From Bog-756 sp963703145 (GTDB taxonomy: Bacteria > Actinomycetota > Acidimicrobiia > Acidimicrobiales > RAAP-2), in NCBI GenBank assembly GCA_963703145.1, contig OY969793.1, forward strand, positions 4,092,001 to 4,156,000: a stretch of DNA of 64,000 bases, in the 5' to 3' direction. A program made the translations under genes and the position numbers. Every line of letters starts with the position of its first letter. The first letter of the stretch is position 1. Below the pieces are notes generated by a model, which did not search any database, was not told the DNA's origin, and worked only from the letters and a program-made list of their open reading frames with translations. Of the stretch, positions 40,776 to 50,252 are shown one piece after another.

Positions 40776-43499
40776 ATGAGGCGGAGGACGCTGACGCCCG
40801 CGCTGGTCCTGAGTCTCGCCGCGTCCCTGCTCCTCGCCCTCGGCGTTGGGCCGACTATGGCGGGAGCGTCGGGGACGGGCGATGGGACCAAGCCGGCCCT
40901 CGTGGGTGATCCCAGCAAGCTGGTCCGCCCACTGGACGGCACGGGAACTGGGCCGGTCGCCCCTGGGGCGATCGGTGAGTTCCCCGGTGCCGATGTGCCC
41001 TTTGGCATGATGCAGTGGAGCCCGGACACCACGCCGGACACGGTCGGCTCTGGCGGTGGATACTCCCGGGCGGACTCCCAGCTCAGCGGGTTCAGCCTCA
41101 CCCACCTGAGTGGCACCGGCTGTGCCAGCTACGGCGACGTGCCGATCCTGCCCACGGCCGGGCCTGTCGGCCCCGACCCGGCCAGCACGACGGCGGGCTT
41201 CTCGCACGCCACCGAGCAGGCAGCCCCAGGCCGCTATGGGGTGGTCCTCGGGTCTCCGCCTATCAGTACCGAGCTGGCCACCACCACCCGGACCGGGATC
41301 TCCCGGTTCACCTTCCCGCGTACCGCCAGTGCGAATGTCTTGTTCAAGGTCGGGGACAGCGCCAATCCGGCCACGGCGTCGAAAGTCGTGGTTTCCGGCC
41401 ACAACGTGATCAGTGGACAGGTGACCAGCGGCGGGTTCTGCGGCACCGGCACCGGCTACACGCTCTACTTCTCGGCTCGCTTCGACCGACCATTCTCGTC
41501 GTCGGGCAGTTGGAGTGGCACCACCGTCTCGCCGGGGACCCCCGCCTGTGCGGGTCCAACTTGCGGGGCGTACGTCACGTTCAACACCACCGAGGACCCC
41601 GTGGTGTTGATGAAGGTGGGGATCTCGTTCGTCAGCGATCACGACGCCGCCGTCAACCTGGCGGACGAGGATCCAGGGTGGTCGCTCGGTCACGTCGAGG
41701 CCCTGGCCACCAGCCGTTGGAATGCCCTACTCGGACGGGCACGCATCGGGGGTGGGACGACCGCCCAGCAGCACACCTTCTACACCGCCCTCTACCACTC
41801 GTTGCTGTTCCCGAACGTGGTGAGTGACGACGATGGCGCCTACCTCGGCCCCGACGGCCGGGTGCACGACGCCGGACCGGGAGCCCACTACGCCAACTTC
41901 TCCGAGTGGGACATCTACCGGTCCGAGATCGAGCTGGTCTCCATCGTCGACCGGGGAGCAGCGGGGGCCATGGTGCAGTCGCTGGTCGATGACGCCACCC
42001 AGGGCGGCTGGTTGCCCAAGTGGGCCATCGTGGACGGCGACGAGTCTCAGATGAACGGGGACTCGGCCGACCCCATCATCGCCTCGGCCTATGCCTTCGG
42101 TGTCCGCGGCTTCGACACCCGGAAGGCACTGGCGGCCATGGTCAAGGGTGCCACCCGGAACGAGACCGGGCACGGACTGGAGATCGAACGTCAGTATCTC
42201 TCCCAGTACCTGGCCCAGCACTACATCGACGCCGGTTCTCTCGATCTGACTTCCATCGACTACTCCATGGGTGCGTCGGGCACCCTCGAGTACGCCCTCG
42301 ACGACTTCGCGATCGCCCGGATGGCTGCCGCCCTCGGGAATCGGTCCGTTGAGCAGTCGATGATGCAACGGGCGCACAACTGGGAGTACCTGTTCGATCC
42401 CTCCACCGGTTCGCTTCAGGGCCGGAACGACGACGGGAGCTTCCCACCCGGCCCGGCCTTCCAGACCTCCCGCCTCGAAGCGGGCGGAGAGATCGGCTTC
42501 GAAGAGGGCAACGCCGTGCAGTACACCTGGTCAACGCCTCAGGACCTGTCGGCATTGGCTGCGTTGCTCGGGGGCAATGCCGCTGCGGTACGGGTGCTCG
42601 ATGCGTACGTCAGCCAGTTGAACGTCGGGCGGGATCACCCATTCGACTGGTCCGGCAATGAGCCCAGCCTCGGGGCACCCTGGGAGTTCGACTACCTCGG
42701 TGCACCGTTCCGGACCCAGGCGGTGGTCCGCGCCATCGCTACCTCCCTGTACGCCGACGGTCCCGTCGACGAGCCGGGCAACGACGATCTCGGGGCGCTG
42801 TCCTCGTGGTACGTGTGGGCGGCGATGGGCCTGTACCCGGTGACCCCGGGAAGCGCCGACCTGGCGCTGGCCAGCCCGTTGTTCCCCAAGGTCGACCTGA
42901 CCCTGCCCGACGGTCACCACCTGGTCACGACGGCGCCGGCCGCATCGGCGACGACCCCGTACGTCCACTCGCTGGAAGTCACCGGCGTAGCGAGATCGGC
43001 CGCATCCGTGTGCCGTTCCACCCCGTCGTCGCCTCGGGCGACCGCCACCGGTTGGTGCCAGCCCTGGCTACCGGCGTCAGTCGTGGCCACCGGTGGGACG
43101 CTCACCTACGGGCTGTCCGACACTCCCGATCCTGGCTGGGCCGCTGCACCGACCGCCAGCCCCCCGTCCTACGGCACCGGCCGTCTTCCGGCTGTCGGGT
43201 TCACGATTCCTGACGGGGAGACAACGGTCGCCCTCCACCAACCCGGCACCCTCCGGCTCGGCGTGCAGTCAGCCCAGGCCGCCCCGTCGAGGGTGGAGTG
43301 GCAGGCCACCGGCACCGGCCTGAACGTCTCGCCCGGTGGGGGACAACTGGAGTCCGGCCCCGCCGAGGGGACACCGCCAACGCAAGTGCTGATCATCAGT
43401 GCCTCGACTCCCGGCGACCACCGGCTCCAGATCCGTCTCCGGACAGCCCAGGGCGTGGCCTTGCCTCCAGTGGATGTCGAGGTCCAGGTGACGGGCTGA
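40776..43499 (+). CDS. Secreted GH92 alpha-1,2-mannosidase
   Basis: 907 residues from ATG 40776 (signal peptide 1-37, LVLSLAASLLLALGVGPTMAGA). GH92 marks: GGGYSRADSQLSGFSLTHLSGTGC near the N-terminal beta-sandwich, FSEWDIYRSEIELVSIVDRGAAGAMVQSLVDDATQGGWLPKW, DWSGNEPSLGAPWEFDYLGAPFRTQ, GNDDLGALSSWYVWAAMGLYPVTPGS, and a C-terminal sandwich. Calcium-dependent exo-mannosidases remove alpha-1,2-mannose from glycoproteins or cell-wall mannan. Length is somewhat above average because of an extra C-terminal domain after residue 800. Monocistronic. Confidence 0.92.
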   Translation: MRRRTLTPALVLSLAASLLLALGVGPTMAGASGTGDGTKPALVGDPSKLVRPLDGTGTGPVAPGAIGEFPGADVPFGMMQWSPDTTPDTVGSGGGYSRADSQLSGFSLTHLSGTGCASYGDVPILPTAGPVGPDPASTTAGFSHATEQAAPGRYGVVLGSPPISTELATTTRTGISRFTFPRTASANVLFKVGDSANPATASKVVVSGHNVISGQVTSGGFCGTGTGYTLYFSARFDRPFSSSGSWSGTTVSPGTPACAGPTCGAYVTFNTTEDPVVLMKVGISFVSDHDAAVNLADEDPGWSLGHVEALATSRWNALLGRARIGGGTTAQQHTFYTALYHSLLFPNVVSDDDGAYLGPDGRVHDAGPGAHYANFSEWDIYRSEIELVSIVDRGAAGAMVQSLVDDATQGGWLPKWAIVDGDESQMNGDSADPIIASAYAFGVRGFDTRKALAAMVKGATRNETGHGLEIERQYLSQYLAQHYIDAGSLDLTSIDYSMGASGTLEYALDDFAIARMAAALGNRSVEQSMMQRAHNWEYLFDPSTGSLQGRNDDGSFPPGPAFQTSRLEAGGEIGFEEGNAVQYTWSTPQDLSALAALLGGNAAAVRVLDAYVSQLNVGRDHPFDWSGNEPSLGAPWEFDYLGAPFRTQAVVRAIATSLYADGPVDEPGNDDLGALSSWYVWAAMGLYPVTPGSADLALASPLFPKVDLTLPDGHHLVTTAPAASATTPYVHSLEVTGVARSAASVCRSTPSSPRATATGWCQPWLPASVVATGGTLTYGLSDTPDPGWAAAPTASPPSYGTGRLPAVGFTIPDGETTVALHQPGTLRLGVQSAQAAPSRVEWQATGTGLNVSPGGGQLESGPAEGTPPTQVLIISASTPGDHRLQIRLRTAQGVALPPVDVEVQVTG

Positions 43500-43536
43500 G
43501 GCCCACCGGCAACGTGGCCCCTCGGTACTGATCGCC

Positions 43537-44529
43537 TCAGTCGATCTTGCCGATGAGGCGCAGCCACTCGGTGGTCTGGCGCAACCCGTCGTCGAGGCTG
43601 ATCGGGTCGTAGCCGATCCGCTTGTAGGTCTTCGAGTCGGTGAGCTTGCGACGGGAGGGCCGCTCTGACGCGGCCTTGGCGGCGATGGCCACCAGGGTCG
43701 GCCCGAACACCTTGGCCACCTCGGGGTCGTCCGAGGGCAGGATGTCCTCGACCCGGTGGTCCAGTCCGGCCAACTCACAGATCCGGCTGCACGCCGTGGC
43801 GATGCTGACCACATCCTCGGGCTGCCCATCGAGCATGTACCGCTCGCCGGAGACACCCTTGTCCAGGGCCAGAATGCAGCCGCGGGCCACGTCGTCGCCG
43901 AACACCCAGCTGACCGGGAAGCGCAGGTAGGCAGTGAGACGTTGGCGGAGGGCCGACACCAGCACCCGGTTGAAGCTGGTCTTGCCGAGGGCGTTGCTCA
44001 CCACCGGCGACGGGCCGAAGATGGCGCCCGGATGGGTGCTGACCACATCGTGCCCCGCAGCTGCCCGGGCCATGGCGTCCTCGAAGGCCGCCATCTTGGT
44101 GATGGTGTACGGATCCGAGCTCGGCTCCTTGGTGACCGGCGCATCCTCACGCTCGAGTCCCCCTGCGGTATCGAAGAAGGTGCCCGTGCTGACCGCCACC
44201 ACCCGGCGCATGCCGACCTGTTCAGCGGCGTCGAGCACGTGCTTGGTGCCGTTCACGTTGACGGCGGTGAAGTCGGCCAGGTCCTGGCTGGCCCCGCCCA
44301 GGAGGGCGGCGCAGTGGATGGCGACGTCGCTGCCGGTGGCGGCACGCAGGACATCATCGGCGTCGGTGATGTCCCCGGTGACGACCTCGACCCCGAGCGC
44401 GCTCAACGGCTCGGTATCGGCCCCGTCCCGGGCCAGGGCCCGCACCGAGTCCCCCCGCTCGATCAGCTGCTTGCACACATTGGCGCCGGCCAGGCCGGTG
44501 GCGCCGGTGACCAGAACGGTCTCGCTCAT
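43537..44529 (-). CDS. NAD-dependent epimerase/dehydratase (atypical SDR)
   Basis: 330 residues from ATG 44529 (4-bp overlap with the CMD gene). VTGATGLAGANVCKQLIERG Rossmann motif, HCAALLGG, AVSTGTFFDTAGG and the extended-SDR YxxxK (DPYTITKMAAFE). Similar proteins act as dihydroflavonol-4-reductase-like, 3-beta-hydroxysteroid or sugar epimerases; substrate unknown. Follows the CMD protein in one transcript. Confidence 0.85.
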   Translation of the reverse strand: MSETVLVTGATGLAGANVCKQLIERGDSVRALARDGADTEPLSALGVEVVTGDITDADDVLRAATGSDVAIHCAALLGGASQDLADFTAVNVNGTKHVLDAAEQVGMRRVVAVSTGTFFDTAGGLEREDAPVTKEPSSDPYTITKMAAFEDAMARAAAGHDVVSTHPGAIFGPSPVVSNALGKTSFNRVLVSALRQRLTAYLRFPVSWVFGDDVARGCILALDKGVSGERYMLDGQPEDVVSIATACSRICELAGLDHRVEDILPSDDPEVAKVFGPTLVAIAAKAASERPSRRKLTDSKTYKRIGYDPISLDDGLRQTTEWLRLIGKID

Positions 44530-45113
44530 GCCTTCACCGGGGTCGGCTCGTCGGCGATGGCCGTGTCGACCTGGTCGGGGGCGTAGGCGATGACCGGCGG
44601 GCTGTCCCCGAACACGTCGAGCGTGTGGATGAATCGGTGCGTACCCATGGTGGTGGCACAGGTGAAGCCCAGCTCGATGATCTGCGCGGCGGTGAAGACC
44701 TTGCCCAGCCGCCGGTAGACCTCGTCGTCGATGGCGTGATGATCGGCCGACAGCAGGTCGAGGAACTCGACGGCCAGCCGCTCCTGCTCGGTGAGGTCGG
44801 AGTGACCCGGCGAGATCAGGCAGGCCACGTCCTCGTCGGTGATGGAGTCGTGCTTGCGGGACTGCATGCACGGTTGGCACTCACCGAGCTGGGCGCTCCG
44901 GATGCGGATCAGCTCCACGATCCGTGCCCCCAACAGGCTCCCCTTGCCCATGGCTCCACGGGCCAGGCTGGTCATGATGATCTGCTGGGTGCGGTAGGCG
45001 AAGATCTGGAGGGGCACCGGCGTGGCGTAGGTGCCGTCGGCCACCCCGTCTTCGATGATGCGCCTGGGCTCCTCGGCCAGCTGGTCCATCGGGATCGGCT
45101 CGATCCTTGGCAT
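44526..45113 (-). CDS. Carboxymuconolactone decarboxylase (CMD)/AhpD-like protein
   Basis: 195 residues, CMD fold. The CxxC at CQPCMQSRKHDSITDEDVACL is the AhpD-type redox pair and the following His is conserved. The fold occurs in peroxidase-like alkylhydroperoxidases and decarboxylases; redox activity is more likely given CxxC. First gene of a two-gene unit with the epimerase. Divergent from the SDR at 45187 across 73 bp. Confidence 0.85.
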   Translation of the reverse strand: MPRIEPIPMDQLAEEPRRIIEDGVADGTYATPVPLQIFAYRTQQIIMTSLARGAMGKGSLLGARIVELIRIRSAQLGECQPCMQSRKHDSITDEDVACLISPGHSDLTEQERLAVEFLDLLSADHHAIDDEVYRRLGKVFTAAQIIELGFTCATTMGTHRFIHTLDVFGDSPPVIAYAPDQVDTAIADEPTPVKA

Positions 45114-45186
45114 ACTTCCCCCCTCCGGCCGACATCGACGGCCTGATAACAGTTGTTTCCCCTGAACCTATAAGGCTGGTGCCGAT

Positions 45187-45993
45187 ATGTCCATGAATCC
45201 CACATCAGTGCTGCTCAACGGCAGGGTGGCCGTCGTCACCGGAGGGGGCGCGGGCATCGGCCGGGGGGTGGCTCGGGGCCTCGCCGCCTTTGGGGCCTCG
45301 GTGGCCATCTGGGAGCGGGACGCCGATACCTGCTCGTCTGCGGCCAGCGAGGTGGGGGGCCTCGGCATCACCACCGACGTCCGAGAGCCCGACGAGGTCG
45401 ACGTTGCCCTGGCACGGACCACCGAGGAACTCGGCACGCCCAGCATCCTGGTCAACAACGCCGGAGGCGTCTTCTTCTCGTCACTGCTCGAGACATCCGT
45501 GAACGGCTTCGACGCCCTCTACCGGGCCAACCTCAAGCACGTCATCTTGTGCACACAACGGGTGGCCCACGTCATGGTCGAGATGGGGTCCGGCGGGAGC
45601 ATCATCAACGTGACATCCATCGAAGGGGTGCGGGCCGCCCCCGGTTACGCCGCCTACGCTGCGGCCAAGGCCGGTGTCATCAACTTCACCAAGACGGCCG
45701 CACTGGAGCTCGCCCTCCACGGCATCCGGGTCAATGCGCTGGCCCCCGACATCACACTCACCGAGGGCATGGCGGCGGTGGCCCCGCCGGGAGCCGAGGC
45801 GCACTTCGGACTGACCGTCCCGATGGGCCGCGCCGGCCACGTCGACGAGATGGCCGGCGCTGCGGTGTTCCTCGCCGGTCAGCTGTCGAGCTACATCACC
45901 GGACAGACCATCCATGTCGACGGCGGCACCCAGGCCTCGAGCGGCTGGTACCACCACCCCGACACGGGCGCCTATGTGCTCGGTCCCAGCTGA
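45187..45993 (+). CDS. SDR-family oxidoreductase
   Basis: 268 residues, ATG 45187. VTGGGAGIGRGVARGLAAFGASVAIWERD cofactor site (Glu/Arg after the strand suggests NAD preference), NNAGGVFFSS, IINVTSIEGVRAAPGYAAYAAAKAG with Ser-Tyr-Lys, GQTIHVDGGT. Typical FabG-like alcohol dehydrogenase. Divergent from the CMD unit, substrate unknown. Confidence 0.88.
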   Translation: MSMNPTSVLLNGRVAVVTGGGAGIGRGVARGLAAFGASVAIWERDADTCSSAASEVGGLGITTDVREPDEVDVALARTTEELGTPSILVNNAGGVFFSSLLETSVNGFDALYRANLKHVILCTQRVAHVMVEMGSGGSIINVTSIEGVRAAPGYAAYAAAKAGVINFTKTAALELALHGIRVNALAPDITLTEGMAAVAPPGAEAHFGLTVPMGRAGHVDEMAGAAVFLAGQLSSYITGQTIHVDGGTQASSGWYHHPDTGAYVLGPS

Positions 45994-46018
45994 CCGCCCC
46001 CCCGACGGATGCGGTGCT

Positions 46019-46050
46019 GGTCGGACGCAGTGCCGGTCGGACGCGGTGCC
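46019..46050. repeat. Two 16-bp tandem repeats between convergent SDR genes
   Basis: GGTCGGACGCAGTGCC followed by GGTCGGACGCGGTGCC (one mismatch), in the 63-bp gap of converging genes. Function unknown; replication slippage is likely. Confidence 0.6.
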
Positions 46051-46056
46051 GATCGG

Positions 46057-46845
46057 TCAGTCGTCCCCGATGGTCCCGACGTGGGCTGACATCCCACCGT
46101 CGATGGGGATCATCTGCCCGGTGATGTAACGGGACTCGTCCGAGGCCAGGAACACGACCAGGTGGGCGATGTCGTCCGGCTCCCCCAAGAAGGGGGTCAG
46201 CGTCGACCGCCCCAGGGCTTCCACGATCTCATCGGTCAGGTGGGCCCGCACGGCGTCGGTGACGATGAGGCCGGGCACGATGGTGTTGACGCGGATCCCC
46301 TGCTTGCCGTGGCCGGATGCCGCGTACATGGTCAGGGTGTTCACACCCGCCTTGGACACGCCGTAGGCGGTGTGTGTGCGATCGCCTTTGAGCGATGCAC
46401 CCGAGGACATGTTGACGATGGACCCGCCGCCGGTGAGCACCATAAGGGGGATGGCGTGCTTGCAGGTGAGCACCTGGCTCCGCAGGTTGACCGCCATGGT
46501 CCGCTCGAAGACGTCCATGGACAGCTCGGTCACCCGGGTGTCACGGGACAAGAAGTCCGAGTCGGTGAGCGCGGCGTTGTTGTGGAGGATGTCGAGCCGC
46601 CCGTAGCGGTCGCCGGCGGCAGCGATGGCCGTGACCACGTCGGCCTCCTCGGACAGGTCGGCCCGCACCGAGGACGCAGTACCCCCGGAGTCCTCGATCT
46701 CGGCCGCCACCCTCGCGGCGCCGTCGTCATCGATGTCGACCACCACGACGGACGCACCCTCACGGGCCAACGCCCGCGCCGTCGCCGAGCCGATGCCTCC
46801 GGCACCTCCGGTGACGATGGCCACCTTGCCGTCGACTCGCCCCAT
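46057..46845 (-). CDS. SDR-family oxidoreductase
   Basis: 262 residues from ATG 46845, with GAGG about seven bases upstream; GTG 46851 is too close to it. VTGGAGGIGSATARALAREGASVVVVDIDDDGAA (Asp marks NAD specificity), HNNAALTDS, NMSSGASLKGDRTHTAYGVSKAGVNTL (Ser-Tyr-Lys), QMIPIDGGMSAHVG. Convergent with the SDR at 45187 and divergent from the AKR (203-bp gap). Confidence 0.88.
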   Translation of the reverse strand: MGRVDGKVAIVTGGAGGIGSATARALAREGASVVVVDIDDDGAARVAAEIEDSGGTASSVRADLSEEADVVTAIAAAGDRYGRLDILHNNAALTDSDFLSRDTRVTELSMDVFERTMAVNLRSQVLTCKHAIPLMVLTGGGSIVNMSSGASLKGDRTHTAYGVSKAGVNTLTMYAASGHGKQGIRVNTIVPGLIVTDAVRAHLTDEIVEALGRSTLTPFLGEPDDIAHLVVFLASDESRYITGQMIPIDGGMSAHVGTIGDD

Positions 46846-47048
46846 CGTCACGCCTCAACGCCGGGGGTAGTCGCCACTTCGGTCTGACGTCGAACCATGG
46901 AGATCCTTTCGAGCAACGGGGCCGGGAGGGCCATCGGGGGGACAGCGTGCCATCTCTGGGCCAGGCCCGCCCAACCCGCCGGCCTGGTGGGCATTCTGGG
47001 GACTGTCCCGACGAGCGGTGGCCGGAGGCCTGGTGGTAGACACCGACC

Positions 47049-47975
47049 ATGGAGATGCGACGGATCGGTTCCCTCGAGGTGTCCCTGGTCGGCCTCGGCA
47101 CCAACAACTTCGGCATGGGCATGCACGAGGACGAGGTCCCGCCGGTGGTGGACGCTGCCCTGGCTGCGGGGATCAACTTCTTCGACACCGCCGATTCCTA
47201 CTTCGACAGCGAAGGGCGGCTGGGTCGTGCGCTCGGGAGCCGTCGGGACGACGTCGTGATCGCCACCAAGTTCGGTAGTCCGGTCGGGTCGGCCACCCTG
47301 GGCGGCGCCCGTCCCGAGTATGTGCGCACCGCGGTCGAGGCCAGTCTCCAGCGCCTGGGCACTGATCGGATCGACCTCTACCAGCTCCACCGACCCGATC
47401 CCGGTACGCCGATCGCCGACACCCTCGGAACGCTGGGTGAGCTGGTCCGGGACGGCAAGGTCCGAGAGATCGGCTGCTCCAACTTCTCCGCCAACCAGCT
47501 GCGTGAGGCCGAAGACGCCGTAGCGGGCGGCGGACCCCGGTTCGTCAGTGTGCAAAACCACTACAACCTGCTCCACCGACAGGACGAGTACGAGGTGCTC
47601 CCCGAGTGCGAGCGCCTAGGCCTGGCCTACCTCCCGTTCTTTCCCCTGGCCAGTGGGCTGCTCACCGGCAAGTACGCCCGGGGTGAGGCGCCACCCGACG
47701 GCACCCGTCTCCAGCGGTGGGGCGATCGTGCCGCCGGCATGCTCGCCGATGAGCAGTTCGACGTGATCGAGTCCTTGACCCGGTGGGCGGCCGACCACGG
47801 GCATACCCTGCTGGACCTGGCCGTGGGCTGGCTGGCGGCCAACCCCGTGGTGGCGTCGGTCATCGCCGGTGCGACCCGGGCTGACCAGGTCCGGGCCAAC
47901 GTGGCAGCCGCTGGGTGGCGCCTGACCTCCGAGCAGGTCAGCGTGGTCGACGCCCTGGCACCGATCCTCGGCTAA
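47049..47975 (+). CDS. Aldo/keto reductase
   Basis: 308 residues, complete AKR barrel with the catalytic set Asp46, Tyr51, Lys74 and His114 (FDTADSYFDSEG, IATKFG, YQLHRPD). Later motifs: EIGCSNFSANQLREAE, VQNHYNLLHRQ, LPFFPLASGLLTGKY. It reduces aldehydes or ketones with NADPH; AKR-family general, substrate unknown. The adjacent SDRs and CMD suggest a shared oxidoreductive theme. Confidence 0.9.
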   Translation: MEMRRIGSLEVSLVGLGTNNFGMGMHEDEVPPVVDAALAAGINFFDTADSYFDSEGRLGRALGSRRDDVVIATKFGSPVGSATLGGARPEYVRTAVEASLQRLGTDRIDLYQLHRPDPGTPIADTLGTLGELVRDGKVREIGCSNFSANQLREAEDAVAGGGPRFVSVQNHYNLLHRQDEYEVLPECERLGLAYLPFFPLASGLLTGKYARGEAPPDGTRLQRWGDRAAGMLADEQFDVIESLTRWAADHGHTLLDLAVGWLAANPVVASVIAGATRADQVRANVAAAGWRLTSEQVSVVDALAPILG

Positions 47976-47985
47976 CACCCTCGGC

Positions 47986-49022
47986 TCAGGAGCGCCTGGC
48001 CTCGCGCTCGAGCGTCTCTTCGAGGAGGATCCGGTTGACCCGGATGAGGTCGGCCAGGACCCCGAGCACCACCGACAGGGCCGCGCCGATCAACAGGATG
48101 GTCCCCACGATCAGGGATTGGATGTGCCCACCGGGGTGGCTGTCGGACAGGAACAGGATGCCGAAGCGGACGAAGGGGATCAGACCGGCAATGAGGAAGA
48201 CGAGGCCGAAGGCGGTGAAAACGGTCCTCGGTTTGTACATCACGTAGGCCCTGACGATGGCCGACATGGACCGGAACACGTGCTGCCAGATGTTCGTGAA
48301 CATCCGGGACTCGCGCAGCTTGGCGTTGGTGGTGACCGGCACGCTGGTCATGGCCATCCGCTTGTTGCCAGCCTGGATGATGGTCTCCATGCAGTAGCTG
48401 AATTCGGTGACCACGTTGAGGCGGGTCAGCGAGTACCGGGAGTAGGCCCGGAATCCGCTGGCGGCATCGGGGAGGTCGGTGCCCGCAGCCCGGTTGACCA
48501 CCCAGGTACCGAACCGCTGGAGGACCTTCTTCAGCGGGGAGAAGTGCTCGATGAGCCCGTCTGCCGGTCGGCGATGACGATCTCGGCGGTGCCGTCGAGG
48601 ATGGGCTGGACCAAGTCGGGGATGCGGCCCTGGGGGTACTGGTTGTCCCCGTCGGTGTTGACCAGGATGTCGGCTCCGAGCTCGAGGGCCAGAGCCACGC
48701 CGTCATGGAACGAGCGGGCCAGGCCCATGGTCCGACGGTGCACGATCACGTGATCGACACCGTGCTCCTCGGCCACCTCCCTCGTCCTGTCGGTGGAACC
48801 GTCGTCGATGATGATCACCTCGATGCTGTCGACGCCGGGGATCGACCGAGGGATGGAGTCCAACACGAGCGGCAGCGTCTCCTCCTCATTGAGGCAGGGG
48901 ACCTGGACCACCACCTTGACCGGTGTCCGCGCCTCAGGGTCGTCCGCCCTGGTCTCGAGCGGCTCCTCCGTCGGATCAGGGGACACGGTGCCGGGCTCCC
49001 GCCCAGTGGTCGCCGTGGTCAC
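47986..49022 (-). CDS. GT2-family polyprenyl-phosphate glycosyltransferase (frameshifted)
   Basis: About 345 residues once joined. Part one (from ATG 49022) has the GT2 core: VQVPCLNEEETLPLVLDSIP, IEVIIIDDGSTDRTREVAEEHG (DDGS nucleotide-sugar site), NTDGDNQYPQG. It breaks at EIVIADRQTG near 48560 and the adjacent frame goes on EHFSPLKKVLQRFGTWVVNRAAGTDLPDAASGFRAYSRYSL, then two C-terminal helices, as in DPM1/ArnC-type enzymes. A net shift of one base at about 48555-48563 joins them. Substrate unknown. Overlaps the LPG-synthase-type gene by 4 bp. Confidence 0.8.
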
Positions 49023-49996
49023 GCGGCGTCACTCGCGCCGACCGGGGTAGTCGGCTCGGTCACCGCCGTGGGCAGCGGTCGTCCGGCCCGAAGCACGATC
49101 GACCCGATGGCGGCACCCAGCGCGTCGATCACCACATAGAGCAGGCGACAGACGATGGCCACGGCAGCCGCGGTGCCGTCGGGCATGCCGGCGGTGGCGA
49201 TGAAGACCGCCTCGCGCACGCCGAGCCCACCGGGGGAGGGGGTGGCAAAACCGACTACCCACGCAGCCACCGTCGCCAGTGCCACCCGCAGCACCGGCGC
49301 ATGGGGGTCGAGGGCCAGGGCCACAGACACACCCGCGCCGGCCACAGCCAGCCAGACCGGCACATAGGTCGCCGTCAGCCGCAGGCTGGTGGACCAGTCG
49401 GGAAGGGCCACGTCCAGCCGCCGGTGGGACAGTCGCCGTGCGAGGTCGAGGAGCCGTCGATTGACGGCGGGGTGGAGCAGCGCGAGGCCGCCTGCGGCTA
49501 CCACTACGACGGGCCACCACCGGGCGTCGACATGCCCGGTGGCCAAGGACACCACGGCCAGCAGGAGCGCCACCCCGGCGGCGGCAAGATAGCAGGCGGC
49601 CAGGGACAGCGCCACGCTCGAGTAGGCCACCGCTCGCTCGTGACCGTCGCGACGGGCCAGTTCGCCACGCCCGAGAACGCTCCACAGGCCACCGGGGAGG
49701 TACTTGACGACTTCGCCCACGTAGAACGCACTCACCACCCGGTGGCGGCGTACCTCGTCGCCCCCCACGGCGATGATGGCAGCTCGCCAGCGCTCAGCCA
49801 TCAACAGCATGGCCGACACGGCACAGACCGCTCCGATCACGAGCCATCCGGCCCGGGCGTTGCCCAGGGCCGCACGCGTGGCCGGCCAGTCGTGGACCAG
49901 CGTGCGCACCACGAAGTAGCCACAGGCGATGACGACGGCCACCCCGCCGACGCGGATCAACCGGCGCAACCAGGTGCGCTGGTGGGTGGCGCTCAT
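49019..49996 (-). CDS. Lysylphosphatidylglycerol synthase TM-region (UPF0104) protein
   Basis: 325 residues, with about eight membrane helices. RAGWLVIGAVCAVSAMLLMAERWRAAI, YVGEVVKYLPGGLWSVLGRGELA and the signature FATPSPGGLGVREAVFIATAGMPDG match the flippase-like PF03706 family that often accompanies GT2 enzymes and probably flips lipid-linked intermediates. First gene of the pair with GT2. A 20-bp palindrome lies 23 bp before the start. Confidence 0.88.
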   Translation of the reverse strand: MSATHQRTWLRRLIRVGGVAVVIACGYFVVRTLVHDWPATRAALGNARAGWLVIGAVCAVSAMLLMAERWRAAIIAVGGDEVRRHRVVSAFYVGEVVKYLPGGLWSVLGRGELARRDGHERAVAYSSVALSLAACYLAAAGVALLLAVVSLATGHVDARWWPVVVVAAGGLALLHPAVNRRLLDLARRLSHRRLDVALPDWSTSLRLTATYVPVWLAVAGAGVSVALALDPHAPVLRVALATVAAWVVGFATPSPGGLGVREAVFIATAGMPDGTAAAVAIVCRLLYVVIDALGAAIGSIVLRAGRPLPTAVTEPTTPVGASDAA

Positions 49997-50018
49997 GGCC
50001 GAGTGGCAGGCACGTCGC

Positions 50019-50038
50019 GGTCCGGGACGTCCCGGACC
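50019..50038. promoter_or_regulatory. Perfect 20-bp palindrome upstream of the flippase-like gene
   Basis: GGTCCGGGACGTCCCGGACC is self-complementary over 20 bases and lies in the 256-bp gap between the divergent flippase-like gene and parA. It could be an operator, or a hairpin in the 5' leader. Confidence 0.45.
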
Positions 50039-50252
50039 GAATCGACGGGGACTACGACCATGGTCCCAGCCCAGGCGATGTCCAGACGAGCGGACCCTCG
50101 GGCCCCGGCCCTGCCGCCACGTGGATTCTCCCGTCGAATTGGTCCATTTTCCCTGGTCAGTGTAGCCCTCATCTCGGCTATCGTCGGCGACAGGTCGCGC
50201 GTGCTGTCGCTCCCCGATCAGCTGACCGGACCCCTAGGAGCAAGAGGCCGCC

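Noticed and set aside
45114..45186. KstR-like AACnnGTT site in the CMD/SDR gap
   Set aside because: AACAGTT has the wrong spacing and no second half.
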